NCBI RefSeq assembly: GCF_029784155.1
Contig: NC_073692.1
Coordinates: 323,203,906 to 323,267,905, forward strand
Source: Uranotaenia lowii
Taxonomy: Eukaryota; Arthropoda; Insecta; Diptera; Culicidae
Length of the DNA: 64,000 nucleotides
Reading direction: 5' to 3'
Both the position numbers and the translations under genes were made by a program. Below the pieces are notes generated by a model. The model saw only the letters and a program-made list of their open reading frames with translations, did not search any database and was not told the DNA's origin. Shown here piece by piece: positions 46,910-58,322 of this stretch. Position 1 is the first letter of the stretch. Each line of letters begins with the position of its first letter.

Positions 46910-49900
46910 TTACTTTCGTCGTGCCACCTTCAGCACGACTGGACCTTCTTTGATGTTTTTGAACAACCCAATGGTTTCTGCGTGGCTCATTCCTTGCACG
47001 GCTGCGTCATTGATGGAAATTATTTCATCACCTGGAACAAAAATGCATACAAATGGATTTGAAATTGGGGTGTATTCATTGTTAAAAGACGATTTTTTTT
47101 TATACAAGTGAAGGACTCGATTTCAAAGAAAGATTATCTAGTTTAAAATTGTCATCAATCATCAATTCATCAATTTTTTTTCTTGAAACTATATAACCTT
47201 TTGATACTTTTAATTGGTTGATTAGTAATAATAATTTTAACTGGTTTGGCTAGTGCGGCATTTTTCGAAATGAATTATTTGCCATTTTATTGTCTTAGGA
47301 AATCTACGTACCGTACCTAGAGATTAGAGATGTACAGAATATTCGGTTGGCCGAATATTCGGCGCCGAATACCGCCAAAAAACCGTTAAGCCGAATATTC
47401 GGCTCACCGAATAGTTGAGCTAAGTATTCGGCCGAATAGGCCGAATATTTATTATTTGAAATTTATACAAAAACACACTTCTTAAATTTTTCAACTGATG
47501 TTGGATAATTTATTAAATATCCAAAGGTTTTGTTGAAAAACCTTCAAAATCATCAAAAACTTATGGTTTGAGTTAAACATTTTAGATAAATCCGTGAATT
47601 TTTCACTGTAGATAGCTTTATACTTTGGTTATCGTTTATTCCATATTTTCTTGATATATCCAGGCTTGCCCTTAAACCAAATAAAGCATTCGAGAAAAGT
47701 TGAATCTGACCGGAATGACCACATATTTTTTTAAACTTTCCGGATTTTAGACGGTTTTTTTCAGATTTGTTTCCTAAATAAAATTTAAAAAATCAAATTG
47801 CTCTTTGAAATTTTTGTAAATTTTCTGTTACAAAACGATTTTTAGAGCAAATTGATTCGTAGGATACGATTTGAACACTACTGTTGTAATTCGATAAGAA
47901 CTTTAAATTTAAAGTAATTGTATTTCTTTTTCCTCTTGAATGTTTAAGAATAATGCCTAGTTTCTATTCTAAGGTCCCCTTTTTTTACAAGTTTTTCAAA
48001 AAAATCGTTCAGACTAGGCCGTGTGGATACGTGTCGTAGAAAGTATTGTATGCTTAAGGTTAAAGATCATCGTTCTTTTTGGCAACTCTTTTGATGACAT
48101 CAACCAAAAATTAGACATTCATCTAATTCGACTTGAAAAAAGCAATTTCAAATAGCTCAACACCGATTTTGACATGTTTTGTCCCAAATTTCACTGGAAT
48201 CCAATCTCTTTTGTGATAAACGTCCTAGAAGCGACAAGTCATCTGATGTCCTTTCAGCTAATGATGACATTTTGAAAATCAAAAGACCTCTACTTTAAAA
48301 AAGATCTGATACATCTGGTTGGAAATAATCGATTTTAAAACATGAGGGGCATTAAGAGGGTAGAAATAGAAGATTTTTATTAGAAATAGCAGTAGAAATA
48401 GAAGTATTCCTATTGAAAACTCAACAGATTATTCGACCGAATATTCGGCCGAATAGTTGAAAAGGTCAATATTCGGTATTCGGCCGTTCGCCGAATACCA
48501 CTATTCGGTACATCTCTACTAGAGATTAATTCAACCTTTAAACCTCCAACATGTTCTACATTTTTTTACTTCTAAGGTCTAAATGCAGTCTTCGGATGAA
48601 ATATTTTTCATAGTTTAGGCTTTAAGAAAAACCGTTTTCAAAAGAAATCAGAAGAAAAAGACCAAAGTTATTCATGAAAAGCTGGATTTCCATGTTCCTC
48701 CCGAACAAAATGTCTCAAAATCCCATACAAACTTAAGGCTCGTTGAGCGACCCCTTCCCGTGATCCGATACGAATTTGGCATGAGACCTTGTACTAGGCC
48801 TAGGATCAATTTAAGCCTGCAGCGCATAACATTTCACAAACTTGAAATTTCTCATACAAATTTGGGGCAGTCTAAGGTACATGCAGGTCAGCGTTTTCAA
48901 CCCGTGGGCGACGGAAATCGCTGACTTGTGCACTAGTTGCCTTCGGGCTAGGCGATATATGCAGAGAGCGAGGACCCCGTCAGCAAGAGAGGAGCGAAGA
49001 TTGCCCTACGGAAGTGCGAGGTCTTCCCTCTGCAGGGGCGGCCAACCAAGGCGAGCAAAAAGGCATGTTTCAGGCAATTCTGCGAGGACGCCAACGACAA
49101 CACCTGGGGTGACGCTTATAGAAGTGTCATGGCCAAGACGTGACGCGGGGTGTGCCGCAGGAAACGTGACCGAACAAACTGCGCGAAATAGTCTACGAGC
49201 TGTTCCCACAGCACGAGGAAGTTACATAGCCGGGGGTCCCATATGACTAGGATACCTGACATTGCTAAGTTCCTCCAGTTGAACAAAGCTCCGAGTCCAG
49301 ATGGCATCCCAAACATTGCATTGAAGACTTGCATCAGTATGTGGATGATGTCTGGGTAATCCAAAAGGTAACCCATCAGCTTATCGCCCAATATGTCTCC
49401 TGGATACTGCTGGAAAGGTGCTAACGAAACAATTTGGTTTTCGGAAAGGCCGCAGCACGGTGGACGCCATTCGACTAGTCATCGAAGGGGCGGACGAAGC
49501 CAGGCTGAAGAAGAGGAGAGGGGACCGGTTTTGCGCAGTGGTCCCCCTCGATGTGAACAACGCCTTCAACAGCGTCAGTTGGGCAGCGATTGCGTCGTCG
49601 CTCATCAACATGAGGATTCCGGCATATATCTGTAGGATGGTGGAGTGATACTTCCGTAATCGTCAACTACAGTATACGACCCACTGCTCTGGGACTGGAA
49701 ACAGTGAGTGTCACGGTAGGAACTCCACAAGGATCGATACTTGGCCCGGTATAGTGGAACATCGTCTACGACGAACTGCTGAGACTGCGTCTCCCCACGG
49801 GAGTGAGACTTGTGGGATTCTCCAAAGACGTGGTTCTCCTGGCATCGGGCCCATCAACTAAGAGGTCCAGCTACTCGCCACAGTAGCGATTGAGAAGGTG

Positions 49901-52900
49901 GAGTTGGCGAAAGCGCTCTAAGAGCTTGCGTCTGGCTCACCACAAGACCGAGATGGTGCTGATCTCCAACCTGATTTCAGCACAATCAGATCAAGTACCT
50001 GGGGGTGATGATCGGCGACCGGCTGAGTTTTACGGCCCACGTCGACGATGATGGCGACAGCAGCCCTCTTGCGGGCCATGTCGAACGGAGCACCATCGGA
50101 GAAGGTGTTATCTGCAGAAACTCTGCAGGGTGCAGCGGCTGATGAACCCGCAATTTACCAGCGCCAACCGAACAGTGTCCTCGGTAACTGCTGTTGTTGT
50201 GGCGGGGGTCATGCTCATCTCGGTCTTGCTAGAGGAAGATATCGGCCTATCCGATAAACAGTTCGGTTTTCGGAAAGGCCGCAGTACGATTGATGCCATT
50301 CGACGTGTCATCTAAGGGGCTGACGAAGCTAGACTGAAGAAGAGGAGAGGAGACCGGTTTTGCGCAGTGGTCACCCTTGACGTGAAGAACGTCTTCAACA
50401 GCGTCAGTTGGGCATCGATTGCGTCGTCGCTCATTCGTATGAGGATTCCGGCATATATCTGTAGGATGGTGGAGTGTTAGTTCCGTAATCGCCAACTACA
50501 GTATATGACTAGTGAGGGACTGGAAATAGTGAGTGTCTCGGCAAGGGTTCCACAAGGAACGATACTTGCCCCGGTATTGTGGAACATCGTTTACGACGAA
50601 CTGCTGAGACTGCATCTCCCCACGGGAGTGAGACTTGTGGGATTCGCCGACGACGTGATTCTCCTTGCATCGGGCCCATCAGCTGAAGAGGTCCAACTAG
50701 AAAAGTAGAAAGTTCCCAGCTAACATGAAATCGTAATAGAAATGATAATCCAAATCGAATATTTAGACATTTTCAATAACCATCGTAAACAAGTTGGTAT
50801 TGAGTGATTTTCTATCATTCATTTACGACAAGCTTTGCCCAAAAAAAGTTGAATCGGATAGCAGTTTAGTCAATTCGTAAATATGTCTCCAAATAGTTGG
50901 GAATACGATAATTCGACATTTACGGTTTGAGTGAACTGATTTACGATAAATGGGCGATCCTTCCTTCTTTCTTCCTTTGACCGGTTCGTGAACAGAAAAT
51001 CTTACATATAGAGCTATAGCGCGAATCATTTCAACTGATGAGTTGGCATCGTGGTAAGATACCAGACAGACAACTCGGAGGCTGGAGTTCAAATCTCGGT
51101 CGAGAAAAAATTTTTTTTTCGTTTAATTCAAATTACTTAAAATCGTATATTTTGCTTTTTGTGGGGAAATCGAATCGTTAAAATCTTGTCATTGTAGATA
51201 TATCACCTCCACTTTTATAGCTATATGCTATTTTGGTAAGTTTAATACAATCTTTTCATCTGGTATATTCGTTTGATTAATTCTGTTGTTCCTGCGATAT
51301 ACCCTCTTAAATGTTTGCTGGGTTGGCGAAAGCGCTCCAAGAGGTTGCGTCTGGCTCACCACAAGACGGACATGGTGCTGACTACACCGACTACACCTGC
51401 AAAAGAGCAGCAGCACTCTCGCAGGCCATGTCGAACAACTCGGAGATCCGATGCAGCAGAAGGAGGGTCCTGGCGAGCGTGACCTCGTCCATTTTGCGGT
51501 ACGGAGCGGCAGTCCTGAGCAGGCAGTGTAATCTGCATAAACTCTGCAGCGTACAGCGGCTGATGAACCTGCGAGTTATCATCGCATGCCGAACAGTGTC
51601 CACGGTAGCTGCTGATGTTGTGGTGGGGGTCATGCCCATCGCGGTCTAGCTAGAGGAAAATATCATTTTCTTTTTTGGTTACCCAGGTGGTAAATTCGAA
51701 GAAGGAATCTTACGAATTGGTCCCAAAAAAAAGGGGGCAGACATCTTATGCTACGAGCAAAGACACATGCTCGATGTGCGGAAACATGCCAGAGAGGCCT
51801 CGATGTCCAGCTGGCAGCACCAGTGGGAAAGCTCGAATCGCGGCCGGTGTACCCATCGCTTGATCTCTAACGTCGGATTTTAAATGGATCGGAGACATGG
51901 AGAGGTGGATTTCTATATGACGCAGTTCCTGACTGGTCACTGATGCTTCATGCAGTACCACCACCGGTTTGGACATGTGGCCTCGCCATTCTGCCCAACT
52001 TGCGGTGACACAGTTGAGAGATCTGAGCAAGTAGTGTTCAACTGCCCCAGGTTCGAAGGGGTAAGCGCTAACATGCTTGCCGCCTGCGGACCTGCCACCA
52101 CTGCCGACAACATCGTGCGGACGATGTGTGAGGATGCCAACACATCGCGCGCGGTCAGCGATGGGTTTACCCGGATCGTGACTGTCCTGCGAGGAGTTGG
52201 AACCAGCACCAATCCGCGACCGGTGTAGGGTGACTCCTTCGTCGGGGAGCATCTGAGTAGTGTGCGTCCGAACATAGCAGTATAGCATACAAAGATAAGA
52301 CTTTCCCTTCCGCGTATGCCAAGCTGCCTGGTAGGTCGCGGACGTTGTGTAGGATACCTCCATGCCTTAGAGTATCCGGGTAGAACGCGTTCTCTACGAC
52401 GAAAGCAGCGGGGATAAGACTTGACCTTCTTCGCAGTCGAACCCGTAGGGAGATGAATATTTACCCCGCGGAATACTTTCGGATAGAGTGCCTTCACGTC
52501 GTCGGCGGGTGAGTCAGTCTAGTCAGTGTAAGATGACGTCTTCGCCGGGATTCATCCGAGTAGTTTCGTAAAGCCCCGGACGTGTGCTGTGGCAGGAGCG
52601 TGTTCAGGATAAGTTGCTCTCGATCGCCATACGGACGGACAGAGAGGAGAGGGCCTCGAGCCAAACAAAGCGGAGCCAAGACCTCGAGTCGTTTGAGTAG
52701 AGGTTATTGATCTTTATCAGTGGTCTCGAACAGAGGCTGAGCACAAAATAGTCGTGGAAACCAAGCGAGCCTCGAGTTAGAAGTAAAGGCCGGACCTCGA
52801 ATCGTCAGAGGAGAGGTCCTTAGTCTTGAATTATGACAAGAGGAAGGTTCTATATGCTAAAGTTTTGCTTGAAACCGAGTAAGCCGATGAGCGCTTAATT

Positions 52901-55900
52901 GCGAACTTGGTCTCCCATCACGAGTACAAGCTTCTTGCAGGTCCTATCAATTCAATTCAACTCTAAATACATTCGGTTTTCGTTTTTCGTATTCCAAACT
53001 CACCCGCCACAAGATTTCCATCGATCGCTGCTTGCCCACTGGGGAACACCGTTTTCACGTAGATCCCCATGCTTCCCTTGGGAGAGTCCCGGCCTCCGAC
53101 AATGCTGAACCCGAGCGACTTCATCCCGGCCCCCTTGTAGAACGTCACCGTCAGGTAGAGGCACTTGTGAATTCCTGTAGGGTAGATTTTAAATAAATAT
53201 CCGACGAAATTCATTGGAGTTTTGAACGATTTACCTTCAATATAGGAGGATCCCTCTTCATTGATAAGGATTCGTACGCCCGATTCGTACTTTGCCCCTT
53301 CCGTGGAGCTGTCGAGATCATCTCGGGAGCTGATGTTCTGTTCCGTTTTGGATCGCTGCAAGGGGTTGGCATCCAATGGACTTGCCGACGCTATAGTTTC
53401 AGTGCTTCCTACTCCGGCGCTCACAATGCTATTCGACGAGTTATTGAACGAGTTCAGTCGAATTCTTTGTACTATCTTCGGCACCTCTTCGGACTTTTTA
53501 ATCTTGATCGACCGGTAGTCAATGTTGTTTTGCCGATTGAAACTGCTTATCGAACCGAAAGGAACGTTTCGTCGAATGGTATCCGAGATGACCTCCACCA
53601 TGGTGATCGGTCGAGACGGTGGTGCATTGTCTAGGTTTTTCAGATCCGAACGGCTGTCACCGCCGATCAAGTGAGATATCGAGGCATAGTGACTGCTGCT
53701 AAGATTGCCCTGTGACATTGGTCGGTAAAGTGTCCGTGCCGGAGTATCACACGAATATCCTCCACTGGTGGTAACTTGGATAGCCGATGGTGGAGGTGGT
53801 GGAAGGATGATAATGTCGTCGTCACTGTCTTTGATCACCCGTTTTGATCCAAGGATATGCGAGTAACCGTTCTTCCCGAGTGCTTCACTACGCTGCTTGC
53901 TTAACATCTGCCATTTTTCGTCGTCGCAGATAGTGTTGGATATTGAGATTCGGTTCGCATAGACCGGAACGTAATCCACCGGTGGACAGATCGGACTCAT
54001 CGGAAAGACTCCTTTTGTTAGTTGCTGGTGTTGTTGCTGTTGATGAAGCTGTTGTTGTTGCTGAAGTTGCTGCGGCTGCTGCTGCCCATTGTTGATCCTG
54101 CCGTTCGAAACCGGTGTAGAATAGTTAACGAGTGTCGTCGCGCTGCCTGATGGCATCAGACCCACCACTTGTGGCGGAGGAGGTTTCAGTAGATTGCTTG
54201 CATTGCCCATCCCATGGACTTCGATAAGCTCGTGGCGACCGTGGTACAATTGCTGTTGTTTGACGCTGGCGTCGATCTTGATCGCCCTTCGTTGAGCCAG
54301 TGGATCGCCGGCGCTAAACGTAGTTAGCTCATCATGCGCGATGACAAGGTCTACCGTGTTGTTCACAAACGTCGATAGTATACGCTGGACCGTGCTGGGA
54401 GATTGCAGGCCACGTAAATGATGCCCGTTTACGTTGACAATCTCGTCTCCTACCCGTAGGCGGCCATCTCTGTAGAAGGGAGAAAACAATAATTAAAGTA
54501 AAATATGTTATTACGTTGTCGAAGTTATCGAAGAGCAATTGAAATCCCGCAGACAGATTTTAAAGAGATCTGTATAGTCACCCGACTAGATTTAAGAAAA
54601 CATCGAAGAATAAACATACCCAAACATCGACTAGAATGTTGACGAGAATGGTATCAAGTGAAAGTGTTGACTTTAGAGTTTCAACGTTCAGGATCTTCCA
54701 ATTTGGACCTAAACGTCTCGGATAACTGACGCTAAAAAACCCTAACAAGTCTATTCCACTCACCTGTAAGCTATTCCATCTGGATCGATTTCCGTCACCA
54801 GATACTTGGTCTCTCCGCATTCTCCCTCGTCGAGTACGCTTCCCACTCCATTGACCGGTTGAGGTGTCAGTTCAATACCAATCACCTCTTCGGCACTAAG
54901 CTTTTCCAACTTGATCTGCCGGAAACGTCTCCGAACAGTTGTTGCTGGCCCAGCTGGACTGCTGCCGCATTCTTGAGCCAAATTCTGAACGGAACTCGTC
55001 AATGGCCCGGATAAAGACATTCTCCGTCGACTACCGAACTGATAAGACTGATCTTTACTCCTAATGGCATCTGCATACGAGTCAACTGTGCCGGTAAGCG
55101 TTGTAGAAGATCCATTTTCATCTATTTTATCTTCCGCATGCCTTCCGTCGCTATCGTATCCGGATTCATTGCTGCTCAGGCAGCTACTCAGTCTTTGGTA
55201 ATTACTGACGAAACTGTGATCGTCAGTTAACGTCTTAATGGAGTTGTTTCGGGACATCAATCCCAGATCACTCGCAGTTATTGATTTGGAATCGGTGGCC
55301 GTCAAAAACACGTCACCAGTGTCAGAAATGTTCAATTGAGAATCGGTTATAGAGATGTTATCTAAATCGGATCGTAAACTAATGACCGATCCACGGTTTC
55401 CCGCTCGAAGTAGATTTTCCTTAATCCGATTGTAGTTGATGACGGAACCTCCATTTTCCTCTGGCAAAACCGATAGTTTCGATCTCAGAAAAGCATAAGG
55501 GAAATGGTTCTTTTTCGAAAGCTGTTCATGGGTTGCCGCAACTCGGGCAATATCGTCGCAGCTGGAGGACTTAGCCGTGGGTGATCCCTTGCTTGGTGAA
55601 TGATCATTGGAGGAAGAGTTGAGATTTGTACTACTCATAGCATTTTTATGGTTTCCATTGGCAAGATTGATTCCTTCCGTTGGATCATCGCATTTCACGT
55701 ACGACGAACTGTTCAACTGACTAGTCGAGCTGCTCCGATACAGTGTAGCATGTCCATCCATTTTGCCGTTCTTGTTCGACAGTCCAGACTGTGAAGCAAG
55801 TGATGGCTCGTGGTTCGTCTCCGTGAGAGTTTGTGATTGATGCTGCTTCTGAAAACTATTGGATCGATTGTTAAGCATTCCAGTGGACCCCATGCGGTAG

Positions 55901-56118
55901 AAAAAGTTACGAAACGTCCCCGATGATCGTTCACTGTTCAGCTTCACCAGTGGGTCCGAATTCTGATGGGATGCCTTCAACGGAATAGTTTTGCTCTTCT
56001 TGATGGTATCGGTGTTGAAGAAGGGCGATACGGGTGCCGCGGTGCTTGGGGATGATGGTGTGGTGTGGGGCTTGTTGACATCACTTCCGCGCCGTAGCAG
56101 GTCAAACTTTTTGCCCAT
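46910..56118 (-). CDS. bbg: Two-PDZ scaffold protein, probable big bang (Bbg) orthologue
   Basis: Minus-strand exons 56118-54764, 54469-53235, 53174-53004 and 47031-46910 have GT/AG borders and sum to 961 codons including the stop. PDZ proteins of this type are cortical scaffolds; Drosophila Bbg sits at epithelial apical borders. After a Ser/Asn-rich N-terminus comes PDZ1 (about 398-505), split by intron 1 within [19 protein letters not shown] Gln-rich and PPPPPP linker follows, then C-terminal PDZ2 (about 864-960) with [37 protein letters not shown] and [16 protein letters not shown]2 resembles Bbg and vertebrate PDZD2/IL-16; the Bbg name is from recall, not a search. MGKKFD (56118) is the first Met of an exon whose acceptor is at 56139, so longer isoforms from upstream exons are possible. 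Intron 3 (47032-53003) is packed with transposons. Confidence 0.85.
47325..48518. mobile_element. hAT-type MITE with 8-bp target duplication
   Basis: TIRs TAGAGATGTAC (left) and its complement (right, ending 48518) are flanked by CTAGAGAT at 47317-47324 and 48519-48526. This fits the hAT target pattern nTnnnnAn. Subterminal regions on both sides are packed with CCGAATATTCGG-like palindromes. The AT-rich interior has no transposase. It lies in bbg intron 3. Confidence 0.85.
48890..50708 (+). mobile_element. R1-like LINE remnant with internally duplicated RT region
   Basis: On the plus strand, antisense to bbg, one reads RT blocks from a decayed [21 protein letters not shown] (49424 on) is followed by [19 protein letters not shown] and [10 protein letters not shown]. 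The same blocks recur about 835 bp later: [17 protein letters not shown] (50259 on), [35 protein letters not shown] and [17 protein letters not shown]. In the first copy the catalytic FADD reads FSKD; in the second FADD survives. Stops and frameshifts are frequent. The R1-like assignment rests on the 'GRSTVDAI' and 'VLLASGPS' style and the later zinc-finger end. Confidence 0.8.
50715..51322. mobile_element. TIR element carrying a tRNA-like module, inserted in the LINE
   Basis: The LINE reading stops after 50705 and resumes at about 51323. The intervening 608 bp begins CCCAGCTAACAT and ends with the inverted form of CCCAGCAAACAT. It contains a tRNA-like block: box-A-like TGGCATCGTGGTAAGAT from 51044 and box-B-like GAGTTCAAATCTC at 51085-51097, followed by an A/T run. 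A clear target duplication was not found. Confidence 0.6.
51323..52230 (+). mobile_element. 3' portion of the R1-like LINE, with CCHC-type end
   Basis: This continues the LINE after the insertion: [11 protein letters not shown], the connector to about 51650, and then a C-terminal Cys/His cluster, [20 protein letters not shown] near 51968-52027 followed by QVVFNCPRF, ending GTSTNPRPV and a stop at 52226-52228. The C-X2-C...H-X-C-like knuckle at the end of ORF2 is typical of R1-group LINEs. Frames are broken. Confidence 0.8.
52231..53003. other. LINE 3' UTR-like sequence and the rest of bbg intron 3
   Basis: The phrases 'ttcgtcggggagcatctgagtag' (about 52239) and 'ttcgccgggattcatccgagtag' (about 52540) are two degenerate copies about 300 bp apart, as in a repeated LINE 3' UTR. 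The G+C level stays high to about 52850; then AT-rich sequence runs to the bbg donor at 53003. Confidence 0.4.
53175..53234 (-). other. 60-nt in-frame intron of bbg
   Basis: On the minus strand, GAAG|GTAAAT ... CCCTACAG|GAATTC bounds exactly 60 nt with no stop codon, so the frame stays open whether or not it is spliced. Removing it joins SSYIE to [12 protein letters not shown], a normal start of a PDZ domain; retaining it puts 20 extra residues just before PDZ2. Confidence 0.7.
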
Positions 56119-56138
56119 TTTACGACCCCATGTGAAAA

Positions 56139-56799
56139 CTGTTGAAGAGAACGTATGAAAAAAAATTAAAATCAATTGAAATGATGTGCTTTAATAGTTA
56201 TCTTTGTATCTTTACAGGTGTGATTATTCTTTTATTTTGCATGAAATTTGCTGAATTGAATCTTATTCAATATGAACCTCACGGATGCAAAACCCAGATT
56301 TGAACATTAAGTTTCCATTTCTGATAAACATATAAGACCGTTAAGTTATCCCCTTTTTATCGATTCGAAGCTTTTTTTTTCAGAATCAGAAATGAAATAA
56401 ATAGGCTTTAGGCAGGATTTTTTGGCTTTGATTATTTTCAGCAAATCAAATCAAATAAACGGATAATCTATACAGTCAAAAATAAGTCTACTGAAAAACC
56501 ATAAGTATTATGTTTGTTGATGTAAAAATTGATTCTATTGAAAAAAGAAAACTTATCAGAATGATTTAGAACTAATCAGAATTCAACTTATATTCAAATC
56601 AGCGAAAATTTTCAGTTGTTTTGGTTATCGTGTATATGGGGATAACTGCATGTTCAAATAACCAAAATAAAACAAATTTTCTCTGATCAAAAAGTTTTAA
56701 CGGGAAATAAAGGGGGTAAAAAAAATGTCAACTAGAATTTTGACGAAATTTGTTACTATAGATACGAAGATTCATAACTCTGGGTTGCAGATTTCGAAT
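56139..56799. other. Upstream intron of bbg, AT-rich
   Basis: It follows the TTCAACAG acceptor at 56139-56146. No further exon was recognised before the minisatellite. Confidence 0.45.
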
Positions 56800-58140
56800 T
56801 TTTGTTCAGATTTTAAATTCAGAATTCAGTTTCAGATTTAAGATTTCAGATTTAAATCCAGATTTATGATTTCAGATTTCAGATTCAGATTTCAGATTCA
56901 GATTCAGATTCAGATTTCAGATTCAGATTTCAGATTCAGATTCAGATTTCAGATTCAGATTTCAGATTCAGATTTCAGATTTCAGATTCAGATTTCAGAT
57001 TCAGATTTCGGATTCAGATTTCAGATTCAGATTTCAGATTCAGATTTCAGATTCAGATTTCAGATTCAGATTTTAGATTCAGATTTCAGATTCAGATTTC
57101 AGATTCAGATTTCAGATTTCAGATTCAGATTTAGATTCAGATTTGAGATTCAGATTTCAGATTTAGATTTCAGATTCAGATTTCAGATTCAGATTTCAGA
57201 TTCAGATTTCAGATTCAGATTTCAGATTCAGATTTCAGATTCAGATTTCAGATTCAGATTTCAGATTCAGATTTCAGATTCAGATTTCAGATTCAGATTT
57301 CAGATTCAGATTCAGATTTCAGATTCAGATTTCAGATTCAGATTTCAGATTCAGATTTCAGATTCAGATTTCAGATTCAGATTTCAGATTCAGATTTCAG
57401 ATTCAGATTTCAGATTCAGATTTCAGATTCAGATTTCAGATTCAGATTTCAGATTCAGATTTCAGATTCAGATTTCAGATTCAGATTTCAGATTCAGATT
57501 TCAGATTCAGATTTCAGATTCAGATTTCAGATTCAGATTTCAGATTCAGATTTCAGATTCAGATTTCAGATTCAGATTTCAGATTCAGATTTCAGATTCA
57601 GATTTCAGATTCAGATTTCAGATTCAGATTTCAGATTTCGGATTCAGATTTCAGATTCAGATTTCATATTCGAATTTCGGATTGAGATTTCAGATTCAGA
57701 TTTCAGATCCGGATTCCAGATTCCAATTTTTGATCCCGATTTCAGATTCAGATTCAGATTTTAGATTCAGATTTAAAATTCAGATTTCATATTTGAGATT
57801 CAGATTTCAGATTCAGATTTCAGATTTGAATTTCATATAGATTCAGATTTCAGATGCAGATTCAGATTTAAGATTCTGATTTCAGATTCAGATTAGGATT
57901 CTCGATCCGATTTCAGATACTGATTTCAGATGCTGATTTCAGATTCTGATTTCAGATTCAGATTCAGATTCATATTTTCGATTCAGATTTTAGATTCAGA
58001 TTTCAGATTCAGATTTGAAATTCAGATTTCAGATTGAGATTTTAAATTCGGAGTCCAGTTTCCAAATTTTTAATTAAGATTCAGATAGCAGATCCAGATT
58101 CAGATTCAGATATCAAATTCAGATTGAGATTTCAGATTAA
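56800..58140. repeat. 13-bp minisatellite array 3 (TTTCAGATTCAGA)n
   Basis: About 95-100 copies by length of TTTCAGATTCAGA, uniform from 57130 to 57640 and degenerate at both edges. The reverse complement differs from the unit of arrays 1 and 2 at one base of 13, so the arrays are related but inverted. A false 324-codon plus-strand ORF results (56866-57840). Confidence 0.97.
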
Positions 58141-58322
58141 AGCAAAAGTTCCTACAGAGATCTTCACAGACTCAGCTAGTGTAACAAATCTTAAATCTGA
58201 TTTAAAACATCCAATCATACAAAACTTATTGAAACATTAAAAGGGAGATTTTGTTACGAGATTGTTTGGATACCAAATTACGTGGGATTTGTTGGAAATT
58301 AGATAACAGACCATGCGCGGTC

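Noticed and set aside
46662..47111. 149-codon plus-strand ORF
   Set aside because: Antisense to the last bbg exon, whose PDZ coding and splice phase are convincing.
51746..52497. 205- and 186-codon minus-strand ORFs
   Set aside because: Reverse shadows of the G+C-rich LINE 3' end, which has a recognisable Cys/His knuckle on the plus strand.
56866..57840. 324-codon plus-strand ORF
   Set aside because: Translation of minisatellite array 3.
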